Origin: JBHGBB01 sp041946755
GTDB lineage: Bacteria; UBP4; UBA4092; JAOAEQ01
Direction: 5' to 3'
NCBI GenBank assembly: GCA_041946755.1
Contig: JBHGBB010000120.1
Location: forward strand, 1 to 12,402
Length of the DNA stretch: 12,402 bases
Translations under genes and position numbers: made by a program
In this document: positions 5,691-12,384 of the stretch, piece by piece
Layout: every line of letters starts with the position of its first letter
How positions within the stretch are numbered: the stretch's first letter is position 1
Notes under the pieces: model-generated
Database searches by the model: none
The model's input: only the letters and a program-made list of their open reading frames with translations
Told to the model about the DNA's origin: nothing

Positions 5691-7352
5691 ATGCTATCGA
5701 CCCTGCTAAAAAAATGGGATATTGATTTCGACCAGCTCAAAGTATTGTTTCGAATTGCCATGAAATTGGATAACCGGACGATCGGTACCCGATATCAGAT
5801 GGCAGAGGGTCAAACTTCAAAATATACTTTAATCTGGACTTTATTCTCTTATGCATTAATCAGCATATTCTTTTCGATGTTGCTGATTTACCTTAACGAT
5901 TTATATACCTACTTCTTTTTACTCTGCGCTTATACCATGACAATGATGGCGATGTCGGTCTTAATCGAATTCTATTCGATTATTCTGTATCCAGATGACA
6001 TCGATATTCTCGGTCCACTGCCGGTAAGTAGTCGAACCTATTTCTTGTCGAAATTATTAAATCTGGGATTCTATGTCGCCTTATTAACCACTGCATTATG
6101 TGCTTTACCGATATGTTGTACGGTATTTAGAGTCGGAATAATGATTGTCATGGCACCATTAGTCTATCTGGTATTTCTCGCTTCGGGATTAGTGAGTGCG
6201 TTTCTGATTATTTACATTTATACTTATCTTATGATGCGGGTGCATCATGAGAAACTGCAAACTATTTTAAGTTATGTGCAGATGATCCTCTCATTTATCG
6301 TTTTTGGCGGGTATCAATTATTCAATATGCAATTTAGCGGACGATATCTTGAAGGATTTACCCTACTCCGATTTCCGATACTCTGGTTGACTCCCATGGC
6401 ATGGTTCGCCGGAAGCAGTGATTTATTTCTCGGTAATATTACCGGGATGAATATCGGGGGGGTGATCGCGGTAATCGGATTAACCCTGGTGTTCGCCAAC
6501 CTTGGAATACGGCGGATTGCCCAGACGTATTCCGGAGCGATTAGTACCCAGCAAATTATCGAAACCCCGAAAGAAAAACTGGAAACCGGTAAATCTTGGA
6601 CCAGCCGGATATCTGGATTCATCACCCAATCGGATATCCGGGTCGGATTTGTCCTATTATCAATCTATTTGAAACGAGACCGGAAACTGCGGATGGCAAT
6701 ATTACCACTGTTCGGGATACTGGTATTCTATTATTTCTATGGATATTTTAACAGCCGCCATCAGATGGCAGTCGCCGACGTTTTTGCTGCCACTTCACTC
6801 CCGGATATTTTTGGCAACATGGTTTTTTTTATTTTTATCCCGATATTTACTAGTACTGCCATCGGAATGATCCGCCTTTCATCTGACTGGCAAGCTTCTT
6901 GGATATATTATACTTCCCCGGTTCAACCGCATCAGTTATATTTTGGGGCCTATATCGCGATACTGATTTGGATTGTGTTCCCATTATGGCTGGTTACTAC
7001 GACCTTATTCGCCTGGTCAATGCCGATAACGCATGCGATTATCCAAACTATTATTATCTTTATTCTCTCCGATTACATTGCGATATTGAACCATCTTATG
7101 TTCCCTTACCTTCCCCTAGCCGCTCCATTTACCAATACTGGACGACAAGGTCGGATCTTCTTGGTTTTTTCCCTTTCCATGGGATTAGCCATTGGCATTC
7201 TTATATTAGAATACTTTACTTTCAAAACAATCGGCGGGACCATTATCCTATTCCTACTTTTATTGGCAATATCATGCGGGCTGCATTATTTGGAGAATCG
7301 GCGGCTGGTCAATGCATATCGCCGGTTTGAATATATCGAACAATCGACTTAA
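5691..7352 (+). CDS. ABC-2 type transporter permease, 553 aa
   Basis: This is the membrane subunit paired with the ATPase just upstream (5 bp gap, no separate ribosome site, so probably translationally coupled). About 12-13 hydrophobic segments are visible near residues 45-67, 71-97, 121-141, 146-176, 191-210, 228-245, 253-274, 335-352, 371-392, 415-441, 445-466, 488-508 and 513-531. A hydrophilic loop at 275-330 divides it into two halves, which suggests a fused tandem of two six-helix ABC-2 domains. An amphipathic N-terminus (1-40) precedes the first helix, as in other ABC-2 permeases. Known ABC-2 subunits are usually 250-400 residues with six helices, so one polypeptide may supply both transmembrane halves. 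I see no periplasmic substrate-binding domain, so export is favoured. Its stop overlaps the stop of the convergent VTT gene. Confidence 0.82.
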   Translation: MLSTLLKKWDIDFDQLKVLFRIAMKLDNRTIGTRYQMAEGQTSKYTLIWTLFSYALISIFFSMLLIYLNDLYTYFFLLCAYTMTMMAMSVLIEFYSIILYPDDIDILGPLPVSSRTYFLSKLLNLGFYVALLTTALCALPICCTVFRVGIMIVMAPLVYLVFLASGLVSAFLIIYIYTYLMMRVHHEKLQTILSYVQMILSFIVFGGYQLFNMQFSGRYLEGFTLLRFPILWLTPMAWFAGSSDLFLGNITGMNIGGVIAVIGLTLVFANLGIRRIAQTYSGAISTQQIIETPKEKLETGKSWTSRISGFITQSDIRVGFVLLSIYLKRDRKLRMAILPLFGILVFYYFYGYFNSRHQMAVADVFAATSLPDIFGNMVFFIFIPIFTSTAIGMIRLSSDWQASWIYYTSPVQPHQLYFGAYIAILIWIVFPLWLVTTTLFAWSMPITHAIIQTIIIFILSDYIAILNHLMFPYLPLAAPFTNTGRQGRIFLVFSLSMGLAIGILILEYFTFKTIGGTIILFLLLLAISCGLHYLENRRLVNAYRRFEYIEQST

Positions 7353-8038
7353 TCCTGCGATTTAGTGGTAAGTTTGAATAGATTCCAACCTTGTTTGCGT
7401 TTATGGTTCAGGTAGACTAAGGCAATGATGATAAACGCACTCCAGGCAACTAGCGGTCCCCAGAACCGCGGTGAACCGGGAGTTACCGCAGCAATTGAAA
7501 CTGCCACTAAAAACAAGGTTCCGGGAATCAATCCTAATAATGTCCCGAAGGTAAAATCCCAGAACCGGATTCTCGAAAATCCGGCCCCATAGTTTACCGC
7601 ATCGAATGAAGGAAGCAGCACCGGTACTAATCGCAGCAGAAAGATAACGATAAATCCTTGTTCCGCAACTTTATCATCAAACATCGCTAAATTACCTTTG
7701 ATAAATCTCGCGACCGCATCCCGGCCGAGTTTTCTAGCCAACCCAAACGCTACCATCGCACCAAGAGTAGCGCCAATAGTCGAATATACCGTTCCCCAGA
7801 AGATACCGAATAAGAATGCAGAGGCGATAGTTAATAAAGTTCCGGGAAACAGAACTACTGGGCGAACGGTATAAATAATCAGGAAAATTACCGGGGCCCA
7901 GATGCCGAAAGATAAAATATAGTTCTGCAACTGGTTGATATTGAAATATTTACTTAAGCCGGTAGCGCGGAATACAATCACCAGAATAATCAAGACCGCA
8001 ATAAATAATATAAATTTCGCAATCGCACGTTTATCCAC
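7349..8038 (-). CDS. VTT / DedA-superfamily (TVP38/TMEM64) membrane protein, 229 aa
   Basis: This integral membrane protein has about six hydrophobic segments (near 8-25, 48-62, 66-101, 128-147, 160-184, 193-211). Family motifs are present: RPVVLFPGTLLT (59-70), a re-entrant segment; GTVYSTIGATLGAMVAFGLARKLGR (82-106) with the Gly-rich helix and AR-x-LGR; and RLVPVLLPSFDAVNYGAG (136-153), the second re-entrant part. Relatives include bacterial DedA proteins, implicated in undecaprenyl-phosphate or phospholipid flipping, and eukaryotic TMEM41/64 scramblases. The start is a GTG at 8036-8038 with no clear Shine-Dalgarno sequence and no in-frame ATG near the N-terminus. It is the last gene of the minus-strand group, 116 bp after the PspB-like pair, from which it is separated by octamer repeats. 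Confidence 0.87.
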   Translation of the reverse strand: MDKRAIAKFILFIAVLIILVIVFRATGLSKYFNINQLQNYILSFGIWAPVIFLIIYTVRPVVLFPGTLLTIASAFLFGIFWGTVYSTIGATLGAMVAFGLARKLGRDAVARFIKGNLAMFDDKVAEQGFIVIFLLRLVPVLLPSFDAVNYGAGFSRIRFWDFTFGTLLGLIPGTLFLVAVSIAAVTPGSPRFWGPLVAWSAFIIIALVYLNHKRKQGWNLFKLTTKSQD

Positions 8039-8056
8039 GCTAAATTAAATTCAGTC

Positions 8057-8153
8057 CGCGAAAACATAAAAATTATATGGCACGAAAGAATCAAAATAAC
8101 TTTTATTTTCGTGATGGTATCTTTTCGTGTTTTCGTGGTAGTGTTTTTCGTTT
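8057..8153. repeat. Octamer array (CACGAAAA / TTTTCGTG), two inverted halves
   Basis: The left half reads in 8-base phase CGCGAAAA (8057), CATAAAAA, TTATATGG, CACGAAAG (8081), AATCAAAA (8089). After TAAC and a short T/A stretch the right half reads TTTTCGTG (8106), ATGGTATC, TTTTCGTG (8122), TTTTCGTG (8130), GTAGTGTT, TTTCGTTT (8146). The halves are inverted relative to each other and could fold CACGAAA (8081-8087) onto TTTCGTG (8107-8113). The array fills nearly the whole gap between the VTT gene and its upstream neighbour. Confidence 0.7.
8072..8077 (-). promoter_or_regulatory. Possible -10 element for the VTT gene
   Basis: TATAAT on the minus strand (8077 to 8072) would start transcription near 8065, about 27 bases before the GTG start. 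No -35 match is found at a workable spacing, and the hexamer lies inside the octamer array, so it may be fortuitous. Confidence 0.3.
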
Positions 8154-8154
8154 A

Positions 8155-8442
8155 TTAATTCGGTCGCTCCGAAGATGATTGTTTCCCTTGAAATAAACTA
8201 ACCGCTTCAATAATTTCTTTTCTGCGGGTTTCGACATCGATATCGAGTATTTCCAGGCGTTGTTCCATCCTTTTCAGAATATCGTCTTGTTCATCCAAAT
8301 CTTCCTGCATATAGCGAAGCCGAGACATGATGCGTTCTAGCTTATAGATCATCCAGAATGGAAATACTAGCAGATATCCGCATCCGATAATAAGTCCGAC
8401 CATAATGGCGCCATTAGTTAAGGCTGCTTCTCCCGGTCCCAT
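8155..8442 (-). CDS. PspB-like one-helix coiled-coil protein, copy B, 95 aa
   Basis: This is a small membrane-anchored protein. A single hydrophobic segment spans residues 11-33 and ends in LLVFPFWMIYKL. It is followed by a charged, heptad-like helix (about 34-83) likely to form a coiled coil and a polar tail (GKQSSSERPN). The layout and the FPFW-x-x-x-K helix exit resemble PspB of the phage shock response, whose helix ends in LPIWLWLHY before a coiled coil. I see no extended sequence match, so this is a structural analogy. AAGGAGG (8457-8451, minus strand) stands 9 bases before the ATG, a strong ribosome site. It follows its paralog after 38 bp; by eye about half of roughly 72 aligned residues are identical. 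Hypothetical function: membrane stress sensing or scaffolding. Confidence 0.72.
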   Translation of the reverse strand: MGPGEAALTNGAIMVGLIIGCGYLLVFPFWMIYKLERIMSRLRYMQEDLDEQDDILKRMEQRLEILDIDVETRRKEIIEAVSLFQGKQSSSERPN

Positions 8443-8480
8443 ATATTCTTCCCTCCTTGCATTTATAGAGTTAAACCGAA

Positions 8481-8738
8481 TTATTCTTCAGATTTCATGG
8501 TAAACGCTTTACCGATAGTTTTCCGCTGTTCTTCCAAGTCATGGTCTATACCATCTATTCTTTGTTCACAAGATTTAATGGTTGTAGTCTGGTCATCGAT
8601 ATCTTCTTGTAACAGATTAATCCGGCGCCCGAGTTTACTGAGTTTCCGAATCATCCAGAAGGGAAATACTAACAAATACCCGCCACTCACTATCATTCCA
8701 ACCATAATCGCACCATCACTCGGCGCAAAATCTGCCAT
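8481..8738 (-). CDS. PspB-like one-helix coiled-coil protein, copy A, 85 aa
   Basis: This is the tandem paralog of the next gene downstream. GAIMVG (9-14) and GYLLVFPFWMI (20-30) are identical in the two copies and form the membrane segment. Residues 33-76 are charged and coiled-coil-like, with shared QED, EQR and ID.D spacing. The start is set at ATG 8736-8738 (MADF): AAAGGAG (8754-8748, minus strand) is 9 bases upstream of it, but only 3 bases from the earlier ATG at 8742-8744. The gene lies 79 bp after archease and 38 bp before its paralog, which suggests one transcript. The most conserved part between the copies is the helix, so membrane interaction is probably the selected function. C57 is present only in this copy. 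Confidence 0.72.
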   Translation of the reverse strand: MADFAPSDGAIMVGMIVSGGYLLVFPFWMIRKLSKLGRRINLLQEDIDDQTTTIKSCEQRIDGIDHDLEEQRKTIGKAFTMKSEE

Positions 8739-8817
8739 AACCATTCACTCCTTTGCTTATTGATTCATGAATAACTGCTCCCCGGCCCGGAATCGTACCG
8801 CAGCGCTGGAAACCAGA

Positions 8818-9243
8818 TTATAAATCGCAAATGATTTGAATGACCCACCCTTCATCTCCCGGTTCAACCAGGAGTTGATGATAGGTTACCGCTTTAACTT
8901 CATCGAGGAGATAATGTTTATCCGGATTAAATCGTTCTCCGCGAAGGATTCCCAGAATTCGATTTGATTCTTTGAGTTCAACCTGACATTCTTTAGTAAT
9001 AAACTTTTCTGCATCATGGAGATAGAGCAGATAGTTTAGAAATTGGACTACCAAATCCTCCCTCGATGCTGCAGAGATATCCACCTGCCGGGACTCTGTA
9101 GTATCCACATATTTCAGGTCATGGATTGCAGCAAGCATGCCGTGCGTCAAATTAAGCAACGCTGCTAGAAAGGTTTTCCCATACCCTCTTATTCCGAGGT
9201 CAGCGGTATGGTCGATATATTCATAACACTTATTTTCAGTCAT
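8818..9243 (-). CDS. Archease, 141 aa
   Basis: Archease is a small cytosolic protein that activates the RNA ligase RtcB, speeding guanylylation of the ligase in tRNA splicing or RNA repair. Family hallmarks run end to end: YEYIDHTADLGI (7-18) with the metal-binding DHTAD region; EDLVVQFLNYLLYL (62-75); RGERFNPDKH and LDEVKAVTYH (101-122); and the C-terminal IICDL with D140. Length is the standard 135-145 residues. The ATG at 9241-9243 gives the N-terminus expected for the family; no Shine-Dalgarno sequence is visible. No rtcB lies in the window, so the partner must be elsewhere if present. It is the first gene of a minus-strand series followed by two PspB-like proteins and a VTT protein, an association I cannot explain functionally. 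It is divergent from the ceramidase-like gene. Confidence 0.92.
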   Translation of the reverse strand: MTENKCYEYIDHTADLGIRGYGKTFLAALLNLTHGMLAAIHDLKYVDTTESRQVDISAASREDLVVQFLNYLLYLHDAEKFITKECQVELKESNRILGILRGERFNPDKHYLLDEVKAVTYHQLLVEPGDEGWVIQIICDL

Positions 9244-9328
9244 TATTCAAAATATAAGGAACAGATTTGAGTTTAGAGCAAATAGACAGCGATTCCTCTT
9301 TATGCTTATTCTATCTCTTAACTAATTT

Positions 9329-9334
9329 ATTATA
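9329..9334 (-). promoter_or_regulatory. Possible -10 element for archease
   Basis: TATAAT on the minus strand (9334 to 9329) lies about 85 bases before the archease ATG. No good -35 hexamer occurs at 16-18 bases. It overlaps the -35 of the opposing promoter at 9333-9338. Confidence 0.35.
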
Positions 9335-9362
9335 GACAAGCGAATGTAAAAGCTAGTATAAT
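9333..9362 (+). promoter_or_regulatory. Sigma-70 promoter of the ceramidase-like gene
   Basis: TAGACA (9333-9338, 5 of 6) and TATAAT (9357-9362, 6 of 6) are separated by 18 bases. Transcription would begin near 9369, leaving a leader of about 94 bases. An inverted repeat ATCTAAT-N16-ATTAGAT (9361-9367, 9384-9390) overlaps the -10 and start point and could be an operator. Confidence 0.55.
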
Positions 9363-9425
9363 CTAATCTATTCGCATTCGTCAATTAGATAAAGAAATGG
9401 TGAGTTGTTCGTTGCCCGGTGTTAG

Positions 9426-9460
9426 CCTGAAAATGGACAACTGAAAACTAAAAAGTACGT
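9426..9460 (+). repeat. Degenerate heptamer array before the ceramidase-like gene
   Basis: Five units in 7-base phase: CCTGAAA, ATGGACA, ACTGAAA, ACTAAAA, AGTACGT. The array ends 2 bases before ATG 9463 and occupies the ribosome-binding position. The unit ACTGAAA also starts the array at 3190. GTTGT/ACAAC complementarity with 9404-9408 allows a leader hairpin (9403-9410 with 9435-9442). Confidence 0.55.
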
Positions 9461-9462
9461 AT

Positions 9463-10746
9463 ATGTTACAGGCAGGTACCGCTAAAATCGATATCACCCC
9501 TCCGGTAGGGATCGAATTAACCGGATTTATTTACCGGCAGCAGCCATCGGTCGGAGTCCATGACCCGTTATTTGCCAAAGCGGTGGTGATTGATGACGGA
9601 ACAACCCAACTGGCGTTGGTAAGTTGCGATTTATTAGCCTTATCCCGGGATTCGGTTAAAACGATTCGACAGAAGATAACTAAAAACTCCGGAATTCCTT
9701 CGGCTAATATTCTGATCGCATGTACCCATACCCATTCCGGCCCGGCAACAGTATTTTTGCGGAATTGCGGTACCGTTGATAAAGGCTGGCTATCGAAATT
9801 AGAGCAGCAGATTGCTGATACGGTAATCCATGCTTATCGGGAATTGCAGCCGGTCTCGATGGGGTACGGTTTCGGGACTGCGGACATTAGTCTTGACCGA
9901 CGCGCTTCAAATCTACCGCAGCATGCCCCGGAAGTAGTGGATAAATCGCTGGGAGTAATTAAATTCGAGGATATTTCCGGTGAACCGATGGCATTGATTC
10001 TGAATTATACCTGTCATCCGGTAGTGATGGCGGAAAAGAACCGGTATTTCAGTGCCGATTATCCCGGGGTAGTTTGTGATTATTTGGAATCGAATTATCC
10101 GAGCGACCCGGTTGTTCTGTTTTTCAATGGCGCTTGTGGTAATATCAATCCGAATATTCGCGGGGGAACCTGGGAAGCGATGACCAAACTTGGCGAGATT
10201 ATTGGAAAAGCAGCCGCTGATATCACGGATACTATCACTACTTCTGATACCTTGACCCTCTCGGCAATCAACGATAACATTGAACTTCAGTTAAAAATCC
10301 CCCATGTGGAAGGGATAGACCATGAACTGGAAATGTTCCGGAATCGGGCGGTAGAAATCGAGGAATCGGATATGATGCAGAAAAAATATAACGATGCTAT
10401 GATTTGGTGGGCGGAAGAAACCTTGGATATCCTGAAACAGAAGAAAGCACCGGAATCAATCCCATTAGAGATTCAGGTCATGAAACTAGGCGAGTTGACT
10501 ATCGCGGCTCTTGGGGGCGAAATATTCTGCCAAATTGGATTGAATATCAAACAGCAGAGCGGTTCTCCGACGTTTATTATCGGATATGCGAACCATGATA
10601 TCGGATATATTCCTACCCGGAAAGCATTTGAAGAAGGGGGATATGAAGTTACCATGGCATATCGATATTATGGGAATTTTATGATTACTCGCGATGCGGA
10701 TCATATCATCGAAACTTCTGCTCTCCATCTCATTAAATCGGTTTAG
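9463..10746 (+). CDS. Neutral/alkaline ceramidase-like hydrolase, N-terminal domain only, 427 aa
   Basis: This belongs to the zinc amidase family of neutral ceramidases (PF04734-like), which cleave the N-acyl bond of ceramide. Motifs: AGTAKIDITPP (4-14), the family opener; CTHTHSGP (87-94) with zinc-binding His; LNYTCHPVVM (180-189) with H185 as second ligand; FFNGACGNINP (220-230); LGGEIFCQIG (350-359) with E353 as third ligand; and GYANHDIGYIPTRKAFEEGGYE (374-395) with the catalytic-site Tyr region. Known secreted ceramidases have about 640-780 residues with a C-terminal immunoglobulin-like domain. This protein stops after the catalytic domain. It also lacks a signal peptide: an in-frame TGA at 9442-9444 prevents any N-terminal extension. 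It is therefore probably cytosolic, and ceramide may not be the true substrate. There is no Shine-Dalgarno sequence; a heptamer array precedes the ATG. Confidence 0.87.
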   Translation: MLQAGTAKIDITPPVGIELTGFIYRQQPSVGVHDPLFAKAVVIDDGTTQLALVSCDLLALSRDSVKTIRQKITKNSGIPSANILIACTHTHSGPATVFLRNCGTVDKGWLSKLEQQIADTVIHAYRELQPVSMGYGFGTADISLDRRASNLPQHAPEVVDKSLGVIKFEDISGEPMALILNYTCHPVVMAEKNRYFSADYPGVVCDYLESNYPSDPVVLFFNGACGNINPNIRGGTWEAMTKLGEIIGKAAADITDTITTSDTLTLSAINDNIELQLKIPHVEGIDHELEMFRNRAVEIEESDMMQKKYNDAMIWWAEETLDILKQKKAPESIPLEIQVMKLGELTIAALGGEIFCQIGLNIKQQSGSPTFIIGYANHDIGYIPTRKAFEEGGYEVTMAYRYYGNFMITRDADHIIETSALHLIKSV

Positions 10747-10771
10747 ACATTTTCTTGATTTATTACTTTTT

Positions 10772-10804
10772 AAAATCAAATTGGCAGCCTGCCAATCTGA
10801 TATT
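10772..10804 (+). terminator. Possible terminator of the ceramidase-like gene
   Basis: ATTGGCA (10780-10786) pairs with TGCCAAT (10790-10796) around a triloop. The stem continues outward with two mismatches to 10772/10804. Only TTTT follows, so termination may be weak. The core is repeated at 11021-11049. Confidence 0.45.
10773..10801 (+). repeat. Diverged direct repeat, copy 1
   Basis: This 29-base segment beginning AAATCAAATT matches 11021-11049 at 24 positions by my count. Copy 1 forms a hairpin by itself. Confidence 0.55.
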
Positions 10805-10927
10805 TTGATGTCCTATCCTTCAATTAACCAATTCTAAATTATTGTTTTACTGATTCTATTGGAGTTAACTGACTATTTTCACTAAACTGATATCGATATT
10901 ACGCTTGTTTTAGCGGTTCGCCATACC

Positions 10928-10970
10928 GGAGAGGAACCAGAGCGGGTCAAAGCCGCTCTGGTCATTCTCC
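10928..10970. repeat. Two-tier hairpin
   Basis: ACCAGAGCGG (10936-10945) pairs perfectly with CCGCTCTGGT (10953-10962) around a 7-base loop. An outer stem GGAGA (10928-10932) with TCTCC (10966-10970) encloses it. No T-tract follows, so a structured RNA is more likely than a terminator. Confidence 0.65.
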
Positions 10971-11020
10971 CTATGCAAGACCGAATAAAGGTCTAGTTGG
11001 TTTGAAGGGATCGGTAAAGG

Positions 11021-11049
11021 AAATCAAATTAGCAGTTTGCCAAACCGAT
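11021..11049 (+). repeat. Diverged direct repeat, copy 2
   Basis: This copy matches 10773-10801 at 24 of 29 positions. It lies largely in the loop of a stem formed by GGGATCGGT (11007-11015) and ACCGATCCC (11044-11052), so its fold differs from that of copy 1. Confidence 0.55.
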
Positions 11050-11095
11050 CCCAAATACAAATTCAGGATTGATTAAATCATTTAAAATCAATAGT

Positions 11096-11129
11096 AAAGC
11101 ACATTCACCGCCGGTGAATTTGCTTTTTC
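11096..11129 (+). terminator. Intrinsic terminator
   Basis: A 14-position stem with one mismatch (11096-11109 with 11113-11126) has a GCC triloop and runs into TTTTT (11124-11128). It would stop plus-strand transcripts before the beta-propeller gene. Either the ceramidase mRNA or an intergenic RNA ends here. Confidence 0.65.
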
Positions 11130-11257
11130 TTGCTGATACCTGTAAATCAGTTTCACCTTAGGCGAAATCGCTCCAAGAATCCAAGTAACTTTAAGAAAAT
11201 CAATATGCTACATAATAAATGCAAATATTTTATGATATTGTGATGAATTTAAGTGTC

Positions 11258-11263
11258 TATAAT
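11258..11263 (+). promoter_or_regulatory. Possible -10 element for the beta-propeller gene
   Basis: TATAAT lies about 34 bases before ATG 11297. The best -35 candidate TTGTGA (11238-11243) is only 14 bases away, so the match is imperfect. It supports the start at 11297 over an upstream ATG at 11219. Confidence 0.35.
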
Positions 11264-11296
11264 ATGGAGAAGTGTAATACTATTGGAGTTGAATTT

Positions 11297-12382
11297 ATGA
11301 ATAGAACCATAGCTTATTGCATCATTGTATATTTAGTTTTTATCGCATCAGTTAGTTATGGTATTGCCGGGGAACGGCATACCCTGATTCTGGCTTATGC
11401 AGATTATAGCCATAATCTCTATGTACTTGAAATGTTATCAACCGGGGAAATAATTACTACTGGACAAATTTTTCCCCTCAGTAATCTTTATATTAGTGAC
11501 CATACAATAGCCGTAAATCCAGATTCGCGATTTGTATGGTGTAGCGGTACTACCGAAAGTGGTGCTATCGGCGCTAAGCAGTTTGCTATTTCTCCGTACG
11601 GACAACTTACCGTTACTGGTCGATTTATTGAAGGGGGCAGTACAGATATTAAGTTTACGCCAAATGGACAGCTATTATTGCCTGTTGGCCCAGTTTATCG
11701 AGCATATCCTGATGGCAGTGTAGAAAGTACGGCTAATTTTTATAACGGAGCATTATACGATATCAGTCCGCGAGGAGATATTAATATACATGACACGCCC
11801 GGGGGTCCGGTGGTAGATAAGATCGATTATAGCGGATATAGTGTTTATAATATCCAAACCTTGGATATGAGTGGTAGAAGTTTTTATGACACGGCATATA
11901 CCCCTGAAGGGGATTATGCTATCATTACGAAAAGCGGGGGAGTAGATTCACCAACGATTTATCCGATTCGAGACGATGGGAGTTTGGATACTACTACCAC
12001 CCAAAAGTTTAGTATTGGTGATACAGGAAGGGGAACTATGAGTATAGATGGTCGATATCTCTATTTTGCCACAGGTACCTTACCCAATACATCTATCTCT
12101 ATATTCCGGCAACCGACCCATGGAGTATTTGAAGATACTGGATGGCGCGTATCTTTAGGATATATTGTATGGCAGATGGAGCTATCTCCTGATGGGAAAT
12201 ATCTCGTGCTACATAATCAATCTATCCTGGATGTATTTGCAATTCAAGATGATGGGAATCTGGTGCATCAGTTCTCATTTCCATTTGCCACTATTTTTGG
12301 CAAAATCCCGATGTATTTTCAGTTTGCCTATCCTCCGGCACCAACGGCAATCGATACACTAAACTGGGAGTTATATCAATAA
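11297..12382 (+). CDS. Secreted beta-propeller protein, 361 aa
   Basis: This exported protein is built of WD40/lactonase-like blades. A signal peptide is evident at residues 1-24/25: MNRT, a hydrophobic stretch IAYCIIVYLVFIASV, then YGIAG before ERHT. Blade repeats of the form x-x-S/T-P-D/N-G-x-Y-L appear as VNPDSRFVW, FTPNGQLLL, YTPEGDYAII, MSIDGRYLYFA and LSPDGKYLVLH, spaced as expected for five or more blades. The C-terminus (YPPAPTAIDTLNWELYQ) is not blade-like and could be a short tail or a sorting remnant. The start is ATG 11297, with GGAG (11285-11288) 8 bases upstream and the signal peptide directly after it; an earlier ATG at 11219 would put a non-signal stretch in front. I see no catalytic residues that fix a function. 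It has its own upstream terminator and probable promoter, so it is likely a single-gene unit. Its codon use looks less rich in CCG and CGG than the other genes. Confidence 0.75.
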   Translation: MNRTIAYCIIVYLVFIASVSYGIAGERHTLILAYADYSHNLYVLEMLSTGEIITTGQIFPLSNLYISDHTIAVNPDSRFVWCSGTTESGAIGAKQFAISPYGQLTVTGRFIEGGSTDIKFTPNGQLLLPVGPVYRAYPDGSVESTANFYNGALYDISPRGDINIHDTPGGPVVDKIDYSGYSVYNIQTLDMSGRSFYDTAYTPEGDYAIITKSGGVDSPTIYPIRDDGSLDTTTTQKFSIGDTGRGTMSIDGRYLYFATGTLPNTSISIFRQPTHGVFEDTGWRVSLGYIVWQMELSPDGKYLVLHNQSILDVFAIQDDGNLVHQFSFPFATIFGKIPMYFQFAYPPAPTAIDTLNWELYQ

Positions 12383-12384
12383 AC

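Larger units (their letters stand above)
10747..11296. other. Non-coding, hairpin-rich region
   Basis: These 550 bp carry no credible reading frame. They hold a weak terminator hairpin (10772-10804), a strong two-tier hairpin (10928-10970), a small 5-bp hairpin (10978-10994), a 9-bp stem with a long loop (11007-11052), a terminator (11096-11129) and a 7-bp imperfect hairpin (11151-11167). Such density suggests a long structured 3' UTR or a separate small RNA ending at 11129. Confidence 0.55.

Noticed and set aside
6899..7330. 143-codon plus-strand frame inside the permease gene
   Set aside because: It is in another frame of a clear membrane-protein gene and shows no motif; it is a shadow.
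10928..10970. tRNA or riboswitch at the two-tier hairpin
   Set aside because: There is no T-loop consensus, acceptor stem or known aptamer core; it is left as an unassigned hairpin.
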